From assembly GCF_003987225.1 (NCBI RefSeq), contig NZ_PIPX01000001.1:124001-188000 (forward strand): a DNA stretch of 64,000 nt, written 5' to 3'. How positions within the stretch are numbered: the stretch's first letter is position 1; the number at the start of each line of letters is the position of its first letter. Positions 29,571 through 41,143 of this stretch are shown one piece after another. The translations under genes were made by a program, and so were the position numbers. Below the pieces are notes generated by a model that was given only the letters and a program-made list of their open reading frames with translations, was not told where the DNA came from and did not search any database. This DNA comes from Pseudidiomarina homiensis (lineage in GTDB: Bacteria > Pseudomonadota > Gammaproteobacteria > Enterobacterales > Alteromonadaceae).

Positions 29571-32147
29571 ATGAAAACACCATTTCAATTATCTCTATGT
29601 GCACTTGCTCTGAGTGCCTTTTACTCACCGCAAACAATGGCTCAAGCACTCGATGATAGTGCTGAAGCGGATGAGCGAATTCAAGTTACCGGTTCGCGTA
29701 TTAATCGCACCGACTTAGAAGGGGCATCGCCGGTTGATGTTATTTCGCGCGACGAAATTGAAGCCTCCGGTTTTTCTAACCTACAGCAATTGCTTGAACG
29801 TAATCCAGCTGCCGGTGTAGGCACGTTCTCAACACGTGGGAACAGTCAAGACTCCACCGCTAATGGTGGGGCTGCTGTTAGCTTGCGCGGTTTTGGAGCC
29901 GATGCGACGTTGGTTCTTGTTAATGGACGTCGGGTTAATGTGTCGGCTTTTGCTGAAGGTGTGGCGAATTCTTTTGTGGATATCAATACCATTCCAGTGG
30001 CGGCTATTGAGCGTATTGATATTTTGAAGGATGGCGCTTCGGCCATTTACGGGTCGGACGCCGTTGCCGGCGTGGTCAACGTTATTCTGCGTGACGATTA
30101 CGTGGGTACGGAGTTTAATGCTGGTTATGGTGGGACTACGGGACCATCTTATGACGAAACCACGTTTAGCACTGTTTGGGGAAATGGCGATTCGTCAGGT
30201 AACACCACGGTTATTCTGGATTATTTTAAAAATTCATCGATCATGGGTTACGAAATGGGGCGTTTTGGTACCGCAAACCAAGCACCTTATGGTGGTAACG
30301 ACTTCCGTTCATCGCGCGGCTATCCGGGCAACTTCATTCTCAATGGTGAAGTAGTCATCGACCCAGATTGTCCTGCGGAAAACGCCTTCGGGCAAACCTG
30401 TGTGTATGATTATGGTCCTTGGACCATGACCATTCCAGAAGCTGAGCGGGTCGGCGCACTGATTCTCGCCAACCGACAACTGAGCACTAACGTCGAGGGC
30501 TATGTCGAAATAGCGGCGCAACACAACTCGTCAATGGCAGGTGGTGCAGCGACACCATTAGATCTCGATGCGGGGCTCTACGTGCCAGCCGACCACCCAA
30601 ATAACCCTTGGGGTGAACGCGTCGACATTAACCGCTATCGCACTGTTGATGCAGGAAACCGTGTTTGGAGTATCGAGTCTGATACTTTACGCTTAGTAGC
30701 TGGTTTGCGCGGTATGGTCGGTATGTGGGACTGGGACGTTGCAGTGCAAAAAGCCCGAAGTCGTTCACTGCAAACAGGGGATAAGTCACAAGGCTGGGTT
30801 CGCACTGACTTTCTACAGCAAGAAATTAACGCAGGTCGCTACAATCCCTTTGGTGGTGTCACCAATCCACAAAGCGTTATCGATGCGATTACTACCAGCC
30901 TCGTACGCCGTGGCGAGTCGCATTTAACAGCAGTAGACGGCAGTATCACTGGTGAGGCATTTGAGCTTGGCGGACGTCAAGTTATGATGGCGGCAGGTTT
31001 TGAATACCGTGAAGAAGATGTTGAGGATATTCCAGACGACCAATTCCAGCGTGGTCTGATCTTTGGTACGGAATCGGTGTCGGCAAGTGCTGAACGTGAC
31101 CAGTGGGCAGCTTATGTAGAGTTCCTCGCACCGCTGACGGATGATCTTGAGCTAAGTGTTGCTGCTCGTCACGATGATTACAGCGATTTCGGTACCACAA
31201 CGAATCCACAGGTGAAGCTGCGCTGGACGGCAACTGATACCTTAAGCTTCCGCGCTTCTTACGGTGAAGGCTTCCGTGCTCCGTCATTGGCACAGATTGG
31301 CCTTGGTCCGTCACAAGTATCACAGTTCTTCCTCGATACCTATCGCTGTCCAGAGGTTGATCCGAGCAACCCAGCGTGTGCGGCAACCGACTATACGATT
31401 GTCTTTGGTGGTAACCCGAACCTTGAAGCTGAAACTTCGGAAAGCTGGAACCTTGGCGCAGTTTGGCAGGTAACTCGTGACTGGGATATCAGCGCGGACA
31501 TCTGGTCAATCACGCAAGACAATAAAATCGACCGAAATGACTATGAGTTGGTCTATCAGGCTGAGTGTGATAACCAAAACAGTACCGTATGCGTGCGTTT
31601 AGATCCGCTGCCCGGCGAAACCCTCGGTCCGTTGTCGCGGTTGTATAACAGCTACATCAATATCAGCTCGCAAGAGGCGAGTGGTATCGACTTCTCGACC
31701 AATTATGGGATGTCGCTTGATGACATGGGTGACCTCAAGTTTGCGTTGGATTGGTCGTATATGACTAAGTTCGAGAAAAACGGTATCGATTACGCTGGTG
31801 AATACAATTATCCTGAGCATCGTTGGGTTGCTTCGACCGACTGGACACGTGGATTTTTTGGTGCAACTGCAACTTTAACGTACATCGGTGAGTTTGAAGA
31901 TTACCAAGCTCCACAAGCTGTCGAGTCGAGTGAGGCGCGCACGATTGATGCGCAAACGCTCTTGGATCTGCAAGTACGCTATGACGTGTCAACCAGCATG
32001 CAATTAGTTCTGGGCGGCACGAACGTGCTCGACGAAGAACCACCGTTTGCAATTGGTGATGGTGATGGCGACCTTTATGGTTACGCATCATCTGTCCATA
32101 ACCCTCGCGGTAGCTTTGTGTACGGTAAATTCAGTTATAAGTTTTAA
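29571..32147 (+). CDS. TonB-dependent outer membrane receptor
   Basis: 858 residues from the ATG at 29571, which has CAGGGAA upstream and gives a clean signal peptide ending TMAQA; an in-frame ATG at 29499 would add 24 residues without one. A TonB-box-like stretch (ERIQVTGSRI) is followed by the plug domain (VDVISRDEIEASGF, VLVNGRRVN, IDILKDGASAIYGSDAVAGVVN). A long beta-barrel then ends with YGKFSYKF, finishing in an aromatic residue. It imports a bulky substrate using TonB energy. The family is large in marine gammaproteobacteria and often acts on peptides or glycans, but the substrate cannot be read from the sequence. The gene stands alone between terminators. Confidence 0.93.
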   Translation: MKTPFQLSLCALALSAFYSPQTMAQALDDSAEADERIQVTGSRINRTDLEGASPVDVISRDEIEASGFSNLQQLLERNPAAGVGTFSTRGNSQDSTANGGAAVSLRGFGADATLVLVNGRRVNVSAFAEGVANSFVDINTIPVAAIERIDILKDGASAIYGSDAVAGVVNVILRDDYVGTEFNAGYGGTTGPSYDETTFSTVWGNGDSSGNTTVILDYFKNSSIMGYEMGRFGTANQAPYGGNDFRSSRGYPGNFILNGEVVIDPDCPAENAFGQTCVYDYGPWTMTIPEAERVGALILANRQLSTNVEGYVEIAAQHNSSMAGGAATPLDLDAGLYVPADHPNNPWGERVDINRYRTVDAGNRVWSIESDTLRLVAGLRGMVGMWDWDVAVQKARSRSLQTGDKSQGWVRTDFLQQEINAGRYNPFGGVTNPQSVIDAITTSLVRRGESHLTAVDGSITGEAFELGGRQVMMAAGFEYREEDVEDIPDDQFQRGLIFGTESVSASAERDQWAAYVEFLAPLTDDLELSVAARHDDYSDFGTTTNPQVKLRWTATDTLSFRASYGEGFRAPSLAQIGLGPSQVSQFFLDTYRCPEVDPSNPACAATDYTIVFGGNPNLEAETSESWNLGAVWQVTRDWDISADIWSITQDNKIDRNDYELVYQAECDNQNSTVCVRLDPLPGETLGPLSRLYNSYINISSQEASGIDFSTNYGMSLDDMGDLKFALDWSYMTKFEKNGIDYAGEYNYPEHRWVASTDWTRGFFGATATLTYIGEFEDYQAPQAVESSEARTIDAQTLLDLQVRYDVSTSMQLVLGGTNVLDEEPPFAIGDGDGDLYGYASSVHNPRGSFVYGKFSYKF

Positions 32148-32164
32148 TTCGATGACCAAAGCAT

Positions 32165-32196
32165 AAAAAAGGGACGGCTCTACCGTCCCTTTTTTT
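32165..32196. terminator. Bidirectional terminator between the receptor and DUF2165 genes
   Basis: A GGGACGG / CCGTCCC stem with a 5-base loop is flanked by six A residues and seven T residues, so it works for both convergent genes. Confidence 0.92.
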
Positions 32197-32206
32197 ATGG
32201 CGAATT

Positions 32207-32698
32207 TTAAGTAGGTTCGGGTTGATAAACAAACCAGGTCACTAAGGCTACAGACGCTAGGTAAATGAATGCACCACGCATGGAAGCGTCGCCAAGCTCG
32301 GTTTGCCACATTTGGAAAAAGGCACCGCCGATGACTTGGAAAAAGCCAAACCAAACGAACAATGCAATTCCTGCACCTATAAGAACCCAAGACTTCTCGG
32401 CTTGGAAAAGTTTGGATGGGGCGTTGCGCACTTGGATGAGTTTCCATACAGCGACTAAAAACACTAGGCCAGCAGTGAGCTCGGCGGCAATAACCAATGC
32501 TGCTGCCAGCCATATAAGTGTGGGTTGTGAGATCGCAAAGGCAAAAGTAGCAGGATAGTAATTATGGTTTTCCATGCCCATCACCGCCGCCATTACACTG
32601 TATACCGCATCCAGATTGGCAATATTTTGCAGCGCGTAAAATAGGCACAGTAGCGCTAAGCTAGCGGTAAGTAAGATTTTAAGCCATTTAAGTACCAT
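32207..32698 (-). CDS. DUF2165 family small integral membrane protein
   Basis: 163 residues from the ATG at 32698, which has GAGGAAA six bases upstream; the longer frame from 32749 lacks support. Four hydrophobic segments are visible: near the N-terminus, at about residues 60-85, at about 105-130, and close to the C-terminus. The pattern and length match the DUF2165 (predicted small integral membrane protein) family, which has no known function. It is a single-gene unit, convergent with the receptor gene and divergent from the isocitrate dehydrogenase gene. Confidence 0.75.
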   Translation of the reverse strand: MVLKWLKILLTASLALLCLFYALQNIANLDAVYSVMAAVMGMENHNYYPATFAFAISQPTLIWLAAALVIAAELTAGLVFLVAVWKLIQVRNAPSKLFQAEKSWVLIGAGIALFVWFGFFQVIGGAFFQMWQTELGDASMRGAFIYLASVALVTWFVYQPEPT

Positions 32699-35178
<2,480 letters not shown>

Positions 35179-35211
35179 GTTTGACTAACGGATAAGTTAG
35201 GTAAAAGAAAC

Positions 35212-35241
35212 AAAAGCCGCAATTTAGATTGCGGCTTTTTT
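35212..35241. terminator. Terminator between idh and the GGDEF gene
   Basis: A 12-bp stem (AAAAGCCGCAAT / ATTGCGGCTTTT) with a TTAG loop is followed by T residues. The A-rich 5' side makes it suitable for both converging genes. Confidence 0.92.
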
Positions 35242-35245
35242 GTAT

Positions 35246-37255
35246 TTAATGCACCACCAGAGTTTCCGGCTCAGCACCTGGAACTTGGTAGCGTATTCGA
35301 TTGCGCCCTTCGCTCTTGGCCTGATAGAGAAGGGTATCGACATCTTTCACCGTGGTTTCCCAGTTTGGTGGTGTTCGGCTACTTGCGATGACCCGGCAAC
35401 CGCCACTTAAGGTGATATGCAAACGCCCAGCGCTGGTGTGAAATGGCTTTTCGCTAATGTCGTTGAGTAACTTGCGCGCAACTTGTAACACCTGTTCGGC
35501 ATTCACGTGTTCTAACACTAAAAGAAACTCTTCACCGCCCCAACGCACTGCCATATCGGTCTTCCGCACAGCTTGTTTTAATCGCCGCCCGAATTCGATG
35601 AGGACTTCGTCGCCTACACTGTGGCCGTGTTTATCATTAATGGTTTTGAAGTGATCGATGTCGATGATAAATACTGCATGATTGCCAGTGTATAGACGTT
35701 TTTCGTCGCGAAGTAACTGATCATAAACAGCACGACGGTTATAAAGACCGGTTAACGGATCGCGTAGCGATTGTTCGTGCAATTCGGCGTTCGCTTCATT
35801 CAGCAAGGCATTCAATTTACGCGTTTTACGGTAGCCGAAGGCGAAGAGTAGAATGAGCAAAACCAATGAGCCGGCGGCAAGAGCAAAAAGCTGTTGTTGA
35901 CGTTGTTGCACGGCGAGTTCTTGTGTTTGTAGGTCGGCCTGTTGTTCGAGAAGTTTAATTTCGTATGATTTCTCCGCAGCTTGGTAACGCACCTGTAGCT
36001 CGTTAACTTTCTGATCTCGTTCAGCCGCCGCGAGCTCTGACGTCATTTGCACTTGTTGTTTTAGTATTTCTGCTTGCTTTTGATACTTACCCGCAACCTC
36101 ATAAGCCTTGGCAATATGCGAAAGTAAGATGGCTTGCTCACGTTTTTGCGCAAAGCTATTAAATACTTCAGCGGCTGCCAACATCTCTTGCAGACCTTGC
36201 TCGTGCTGTCCTTGGAGTACCTTGATATAGCCTAAGTTAAACTCTGTCACCGAACGTTCGTTGACATTGCCGATTTGCTTGGCAATCGCTAGCCCCTGCT
36301 CCAAATAGAGTTTGGCCTCGTCGAGCTGTTCCATCAGCAGCTTGGCTGCTCCAGCATTGTTGTAGGCGAGCATCTCAACACGTGGATTATCCAGTTGTTT
36401 ACCGGCCTCAGCAGCTTTTAGAAAAGCAGCAACGATTTCATCAGAGGGGCCTTGTTGATATTGACGAGAGTAGGCTGCGATTAAATAGAGATCGGCAAGG
36501 TGATTAGTGTTGCCCGTGCGTAACGCTTCTGTGATGGCGCGCTCAGCAGTCTCTGCGGAAGCTTGCCAACGGCCTAAGTTGGCTTGAATGCGCGCTAAAT
36601 GAAGATTCAAAAACTGGCGCCGGCGCTGCTGTTCGCTGGGTTCGGTTTGCGGAATGAGTGTTTGTGCGGCAAGCAAATATTCCAAGGCTGCGGGAATTTG
36701 CCCGTTTTGTTGTAAGGTGCGAGCAATCAAGTGATTCGCATTGTAGCGCACGCGTGGGTTGGTGACATCGGGCAACCAAGCTTCTATTTTCTTGGTTTGC
36801 GCAAGAGCTGCCGCATAGTCAGAATTGGCAAGGTAGGCTTCAGCGATATCGATGTGTACTTCGGCTATCGCATTAGGATTCCCAGATTTTTCTGCAATAA
36901 TAAGAACCTCATCGGCGATCGCAAGTGCTGCAGGAAGCTTTTGTTCCATTGCCAATGAGACGATTTGATAGCCTTGCGCACGGACAAAGGTTTCGATTGG
37001 CGTACCGACATCAACGGTTCGCAGTAACTCTTCTAATGCAGCATGATTACTCGGCGTGAAGTCACCGTCCATGAGCTCATTTAAGCGCGCTTCAAGCTCG
37101 GGATCTTGTTGTGGTGTTGTCGTCGCAGGAGTAACGGGCGATTGTTCGTCGAAGAGTCCCGTGTAAGTTTCTTTCAATTCGGCGAACGCAGGAGTGCTTA
37201 GCAATGACAATGCAAAAACGATGAAGGTGATCGCAGGTTTGTTCTGATAGCGCAT
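35246..37255 (-). CDS. Diguanylate cyclase with periplasmic TPR sensor region
   Basis: 669 residues. A signal peptide or anchor (1-25, ending TPAFA) leads into a large helical repeat region of TPR type (about 60-400; for example LYLEQGLAIAKQIGNVNE). A coiled coil (about 400-450) and a transmembrane segment (LFALAAGSLVLLILLFAFGY) follow. The cytoplasmic GGDEF domain begins DPLTGLYNRRAVYDQ. Its active site is GGEEF (residues 573-577), with an inhibitory RxxD site (R564-D567) exactly five residues upstream, so product inhibition by c-di-GMP is expected. It probably couples an envelope signal to c-di-GMP synthesis. It stands alone; the ligand is unknown. Confidence 0.92.
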   Translation of the reverse strand: MRYQNKPAITFIVFALSLLSTPAFAELKETYTGLFDEQSPVTPATTTPQQDPELEARLNELMDGDFTPSNHAALEELLRTVDVGTPIETFVRAQGYQIVSLAMEQKLPAALAIADEVLIIAEKSGNPNAIAEVHIDIAEAYLANSDYAAALAQTKKIEAWLPDVTNPRVRYNANHLIARTLQQNGQIPAALEYLLAAQTLIPQTEPSEQQRRRQFLNLHLARIQANLGRWQASAETAERAITEALRTGNTNHLADLYLIAAYSRQYQQGPSDEIVAAFLKAAEAGKQLDNPRVEMLAYNNAGAAKLLMEQLDEAKLYLEQGLAIAKQIGNVNERSVTEFNLGYIKVLQGQHEQGLQEMLAAAEVFNSFAQKREQAILLSHIAKAYEVAGKYQKQAEILKQQVQMTSELAAAERDQKVNELQVRYQAAEKSYEIKLLEQQADLQTQELAVQQRQQQLFALAAGSLVLLILLFAFGYRKTRKLNALLNEANAELHEQSLRDPLTGLYNRRAVYDQLLRDEKRLYTGNHAVFIIDIDHFKTINDKHGHSVGDEVLIEFGRRLKQAVRKTDMAVRWGGEEFLLVLEHVNAEQVLQVARKLLNDISEKPFHTSAGRLHITLSGGCRVIASSRTPPNWETTVKDVDTLLYQAKSEGRNRIRYQVPGAEPETLVVH

Positions 37256-37352
37256 TGCAGTGCCATACCAAGATTGCGGTTACATGTACTAACCTTACTC
37301 GGTCAGCGAGAAGCTGTCTAGATTTTGTCCAAGCTTTTAGTGTCGAAAATGC

Positions 37353-37946
37353 CTAAAGTGCTGCGGAAAAAAACGCAACGATTTCCTTCGGATAACGAGC
37401 AAAGTCGACAAACCCATGATCGCCACCTTGCTCTATGGTGTGTTTTGCATCGGGGAGGGCAGCTGTCGCTTCACGATAGTCCAACAATTCATCGCCAGTT
37501 TGTACCAGTAACCAACAGGTTTGCGGTGTTAATGCTGATGGATAGTGAGGCTCAAGTTGCTGTAGCGTTTCGACGTAGCTTTCGCGCCATTCGTATGGGC
37601 TGTCATCGAAATAGTTGATCGCTTGTCCTAAAGCGCGCCGTAACGATTTGCCCGCGTGCATAGACGGATTGATAAGTGTGACCTTGAGGTCGTATTTCTG
37701 TGCCAATGCGTGAGCATAAAAACCACCTAATGATGATCCCATCAAGCACAATTGCTTAGGCGCTAACATTGCGTTGAGTTGTTCGACTAACTCTGTCAGG
37801 GTTTGCCATGCTAACGCCGGAATATGAGACAGCGACGGGGCGATAAACCTGATGTCGTGTGCGGCGCAATAGTCACGCATAATTTGTGCCTTGCTGCCAA
37901 AACCGTTAGAACCGAAACCATGAATAAACAAAATGACAGGTTGCAT
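37353..37946 (-). CDS. YqiA/YcfP-like alpha/beta hydrolase
   Basis: 197 residues. FIHGFGSN supplies the oxyanion region, GSSLGG (70-75) the nucleophile Ser72, TGDELLDY (D152) the acid and GGDHGF (H177) the catalytic histidine, giving a full triad. Size and motifs match the UPF0227/YqiA esterase family. E. coli YqiA has esterase activity on short acyl and palmitoyl-CoA substrates; the physiological role is unclear. It is a single-gene unit, 97 bases from the GGDEF gene start, on the same strand and upstream of it. Confidence 0.85.
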   Translation of the reverse strand: MQPVILFIHGFGSNGFGSKAQIMRDYCAAHDIRFIAPSLSHIPALAWQTLTELVEQLNAMLAPKQLCLMGSSLGGFYAHALAQKYDLKVTLINPSMHAGKSLRRALGQAINYFDDSPYEWRESYVETLQQLEPHYPSALTPQTCWLLVQTGDELLDYREATAALPDAKHTIEQGGDHGFVDFARYPKEIVAFFSAAL

Positions 37947-38067
37947 GCCTACCTCGATTGCACTGAGTCGTACGTGGGATGTATTTGTATCATAGTTACT
38001 GGTGACACTGCAGCAATTTGTGCTAGCTTATGAAATCATTTTTTAACAACTTTGAGACAAAGTACCC

Positions 38068-38745
38068 ATGACAAAGTTAATGCACTTTATTTATTGGTCG
38101 GTGATTATCATTTTAGCTATGTTGCTTTGGCGGGAGCACCAAGACATGCCGTCAAGTAGTGGTGTAACCACTATTGAGAAAAGTGCTGAAATCAATTCAG
38201 CGGCGCGCGAGGCAACGCAAACTGAAATCACGAGTGCAGATGTCGAATCTAATGATAGTGCGACCGCAACATGGGTATCTGCAGACGAAGCGAATGGCGT
38301 CCCACCAACAGCGGCGGCCGACGATGGCGCGCTAGCTGATAACGACGAGCAATTGCCGTCAGCGCCGGAAGCGACGAACAATGACGCCAATGAAGACGCG
38401 AATGCGCGCATGCTAGCACAGCTTCAACGTGCGCAAAATTATCCTCAACGTTTGCAGCGTGAGGGTGTTGATCAAGATTGGAACTATCAGGTAACCAGTG
38501 ATGTTGAGCGTGTATTTGCCGACGTTACCGGGCTTGATAAGGAACATTTGGGCGGCGTTACCTGTCGTATGACGTTATGTGAGGTGCTGGTGTCGGCACG
38601 TACAGGTTCGCCCATTGATACCATGATGCGGCTGCAAAAGCGTTTGATCGAGATGCCGTGGTACACCGAAGACTATTCAACAATCTTCGATGCCACGGAC
38701 AGTGACGGTTTTTATCGCATTTACTTAGAGCGCGAGCGCCCTTAG
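38068..38745 (+). CDS. Membrane-anchored protein of unknown function
   Basis: 225 residues; I do not recognise the family. An N-terminal membrane anchor (about 5-20) is followed by a long acidic Ala/Thr/Ser/Asp/Asn-rich stretch (about 28-110) that looks disordered. A small C-terminal globular part (about 115-225) contains VTCRMTLCEV, two cysteines four residues apart, and ends in a beta-like stretch (FYRIYLERERP). The layout suggests a periplasmic domain on a flexible tether. Its last 21 bases overlap the 3' end of the convergent beta-lactamase-fold gene. Base composition is not unlike its neighbours. Confidence 0.7.
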   Translation: MTKLMHFIYWSVIIILAMLLWREHQDMPSSSGVTTIEKSAEINSAAREATQTEITSADVESNDSATATWVSADEANGVPPTAAADDGALADNDEQLPSAPEATNNDANEDANARMLAQLQRAQNYPQRLQREGVDQDWNYQVTSDVERVFADVTGLDKEHLGGVTCRMTLCEVLVSARTGSPIDTMMRLQKRLIEMPWYTEDYSTIFDATDSDGFYRIYLERERP

Positions 38746-40122
38746 CACATCTCGGGTGAAGTCGTGCTCATTGAAACCGGGCTCACCAGCAATATCGTAG
38801 CCACGGCGAACGATGACGAGATTACGACTGGGGATAATCACTAAGAACTGGCCCCGATTTCCGCGCGCCGCAATGGTGTCATTGGGGAGTTCCGGAAAGC
38901 GTTCGTTGTATAGCCACCATTGTGCGCCGTAACCGGGAGCTGCTGTCGGCGGTTGTGCTGGAGCAGGGCTGCTGATGTAGTTCAGCCAGTCCGCGGGTAA
39001 GATTTGTTCGCCGTTCCAGACGCCATTATTGAGGTGTAAAACGCCGAGTCGCGCAAGATCACGGGCGGTGGTCCACACTTGCGACGAAAGAATGAAATCC
39101 CCCTGCCAATCGGTCTCTAAAAACGTGTGTTCCATGCCGACTTTGTCGAGCAATTGCGCATAAGGGAAGCGCAGGTAGTCGTCGAGTGTGGCGAACCGCT
39201 CGCGTAACGTACGTAGGGCAAGTAAGGTGTCATTATTAGCGTACTTCCAACGCTCACCTGGGGTGACTTCTAATGCGCTTTCTGTGGCGGTATCGCTAAC
39301 CAGTCCTCCCCCCATGTAGACACGGTCGGTGCGGTTACCCGCTTTATTACTGTCGAGCCCCGATGCCATGTGTAATAAGTTTTCGAGGGTTATGGCGCGA
39401 CGAGGGTCGAGTTCGTGGGACCAGTTTTCGAGACCTGCGGGTTCGTCAACTTCGAGCAAACGTTGCTGCACAGCGGCGCCAATGACGCTGGCGCCGATAC
39501 TTTTGGCAACCGACCAAGTGCGTTGTGCTGTTTCTGGTGTAAAACCCGGTTGATACTTCTCGGCGATAATATGTTCAGGACTAACCACCAACACAGCCGA
39601 TGTTCGGGCGCCGCTGCCGTACGCTTTGCCGAACGCGCGGTCAATCACTGCAGTTAAGGCTTGTTGCTGTTCATCGTTGAGTCGTAGAGGGCGTTCCGCC
39701 CACGGTGCGCCATCGTCGCCACTGGAAGCTACTGCATCAGCAAAAGGATTAGCGACCTTAGCGATAGCGTTGATGCTGGCACCTACCGGTAAGTCGACAC
39801 AACCGAGTTTTGGCCGCCAAACCGAAATGCGTGCACGTTGTCCTTCATCGTAGGTAACGCGAACATAGCGGTGGTCACGGTTGATTTCTGGCTCCATTTG
39901 CTGAACTTTGTCAGCCACCAGCGGATAGATCCCAGTGAGCTCGTCGCGACGAATAGCGCTAACTTCTTTGTTACCATTAAACACTGCGCTACAGGTAAAA
40001 CCGGCGAGGTAACCTGCAGCATAAGCGTTTTCGGTGGTTTCGGTTTCTGCCGCATTGCTTATCTGCAGAGCACTCAGCGCCAACAAGGCTGAGCTTAATG
40101 TGGTCATCGAAGTACGTCGCAT
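38725..40122 (-). CDS. Serine hydrolase of the class C beta-lactamase fold
   Basis: 465 residues. The SxxK motif is S204-V-A-K207 (TWSVAKSIG) and the YxN motif is Y294-A-N296. A signal peptide-like N-terminus (1-24, ending SNAA) and a domain of about 120 residues with cysteines C44 and C108 precede the hydrolase domain. Similar proteins are esterases, peptidases or of unknown activity; nothing here indicates antibiotic resistance. AAGGT lies 7 bases before the ATG. It follows the SMP-30 gene by 10 bases and is probably in its operon. Confidence 0.88.
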   Translation of the reverse strand: MRRTSMTTLSSALLALSALQISNAAETETTENAYAAGYLAGFTCSAVFNGNKEVSAIRRDELTGIYPLVADKVQQMEPEINRDHRYVRVTYDEGQRARISVWRPKLGCVDLPVGASINAIAKVANPFADAVASSGDDGAPWAERPLRLNDEQQQALTAVIDRAFGKAYGSGARTSAVLVVSPEHIIAEKYQPGFTPETAQRTWSVAKSIGASVIGAAVQQRLLEVDEPAGLENWSHELDPRRAITLENLLHMASGLDSNKAGNRTDRVYMGGGLVSDTATESALEVTPGERWKYANNDTLLALRTLRERFATLDDYLRFPYAQLLDKVGMEHTFLETDWQGDFILSSQVWTTARDLARLGVLHLNNGVWNGEQILPADWLNYISSPAPAQPPTAAPGYGAQWWLYNERFPELPNDTIAARGNRGQFLVIIPSRNLVIVRRGYDIAGEPGFNEHDFTRDVLRALAL

Positions 40123-40132
40123 GCTGAATACC

Positions 40133-40999
40133 TTAATTGGAATGGTTAAGCGTGATTTTAATCACCTCGGTTTGATTGGTCACGTACAGTACCCGCTTGT
40201 CGGTCTCAACTAATGTCACATTCGCCGTAAAGTTGGGTAGCGAAATGGTTTCTTTTAGTTCGCCTGTTGGCGCATAAACGTAAATTCCTTCAGGACCTGC
40301 CACGTACAAGGTACCATCGCCTGCTACCGCCATGCCGTCCATGCCTTGATCGTAGTCACCGTCGAGCTCGGCAAAGAGTCGTTTGTTACTTACTCCTTCG
40401 GCGGTGACGTCGTAAGCAAAAATTTGCCAACGGTAGGCGTCGGTTACATAAAGCGTTGTTTGTTGAGGGTTAAGGATAATGCCATTGGGGCGATGCAGTT
40501 CATCGTCGATGAGTGTCAATTCGCCAGTGGGAGACAGCGCAAAAACACCGGAAAAAGAGAGTTCTTGTTGTTCTTCGCTAATGGCAAAGGGCGGATCGGT
40601 AAAATAGAGTACGCCGTTGTCGCCCAGCACAAGGTCATTTGGACTGTTGAGGCGTTTGCCCTGATACTCCGTGGCAAGTGCTGTTTGGGTGCCATCTTTA
40701 TTTAACCGAGCGATGCGTCGCGCATAGTGTTGTGCCATCACTAACTGGCCGTCGTGGTCGACGATTAAGCCGTTTGCTTCGCTGGAGGGGCGCACCGCTA
40801 CTTCGGTTGTTGAGTCGGGCTGCCAACGCCAAATGGTGTTGGCGGGAATATCCGAAAACCATAGCGCGTTATCATGCCAAAGAGGGCCCTCAGTAAACTG
40901 GTGACCGTCACTAATCACCTCGATGTGATGCTCTTGCGCTACGGCGCATGGCGCAAGAACCACAAGCAAAAGTGTACTTAGCAGTATGTTTTTCATCAT
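40133..40999 (-). CDS. SMP-30/gluconolactonase-family periplasmic protein
   Basis: 288 residues with a signal peptide ending CAVA, then a six-bladed beta-propeller pattern. SMP-30 landmarks are FTEGPLW (metal-binding Glu), LNSPNDLVL and RPNGI (Asn ligands) and MDGMAVAGDG (Asp ligand). Members hydrolyse sugar lactones or other esters using a divalent metal. Two adjacent ATG codons begin the frame, preceded by GAGG. It shares an apparent two-gene unit with the beta-lactamase-fold hydrolase. The substrate is not evident. Confidence 0.87.
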   Translation of the reverse strand: MMKNILLSTLLLVVLAPCAVAQEHHIEVISDGHQFTEGPLWHDNALWFSDIPANTIWRWQPDSTTEVAVRPSSEANGLIVDHDGQLVMAQHYARRIARLNKDGTQTALATEYQGKRLNSPNDLVLGDNGVLYFTDPPFAISEEQQELSFSGVFALSPTGELTLIDDELHRPNGIILNPQQTTLYVTDAYRWQIFAYDVTAEGVSNKRLFAELDGDYDQGMDGMAVAGDGTLYVAGPEGIYVYAPTGELKETISLPNFTANVTLVETDKRVLYVTNQTEVIKITLNHSN

Positions 41000-41143
41000 T
41001 TAAACCTCATGAAATGGGTGTCGCCTGAGCTTAGCTGATTAACACAGAAAAGACACCATGACAGATGGAATCAGAACATGACATCGGTCGAAGCATGCGG
41101 CACAATAGATGCATAGTCTCACGATAAGAAAAGCCGATTGCGC

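Noticed and set aside
38725-40122. Antibiotic resistance gene (class C beta-lactamase)
   Set aside because: The catalytic motifs define the fold only; the unusual N-terminal domain and SMP-30 neighbour argue for a housekeeping esterase or peptidase.
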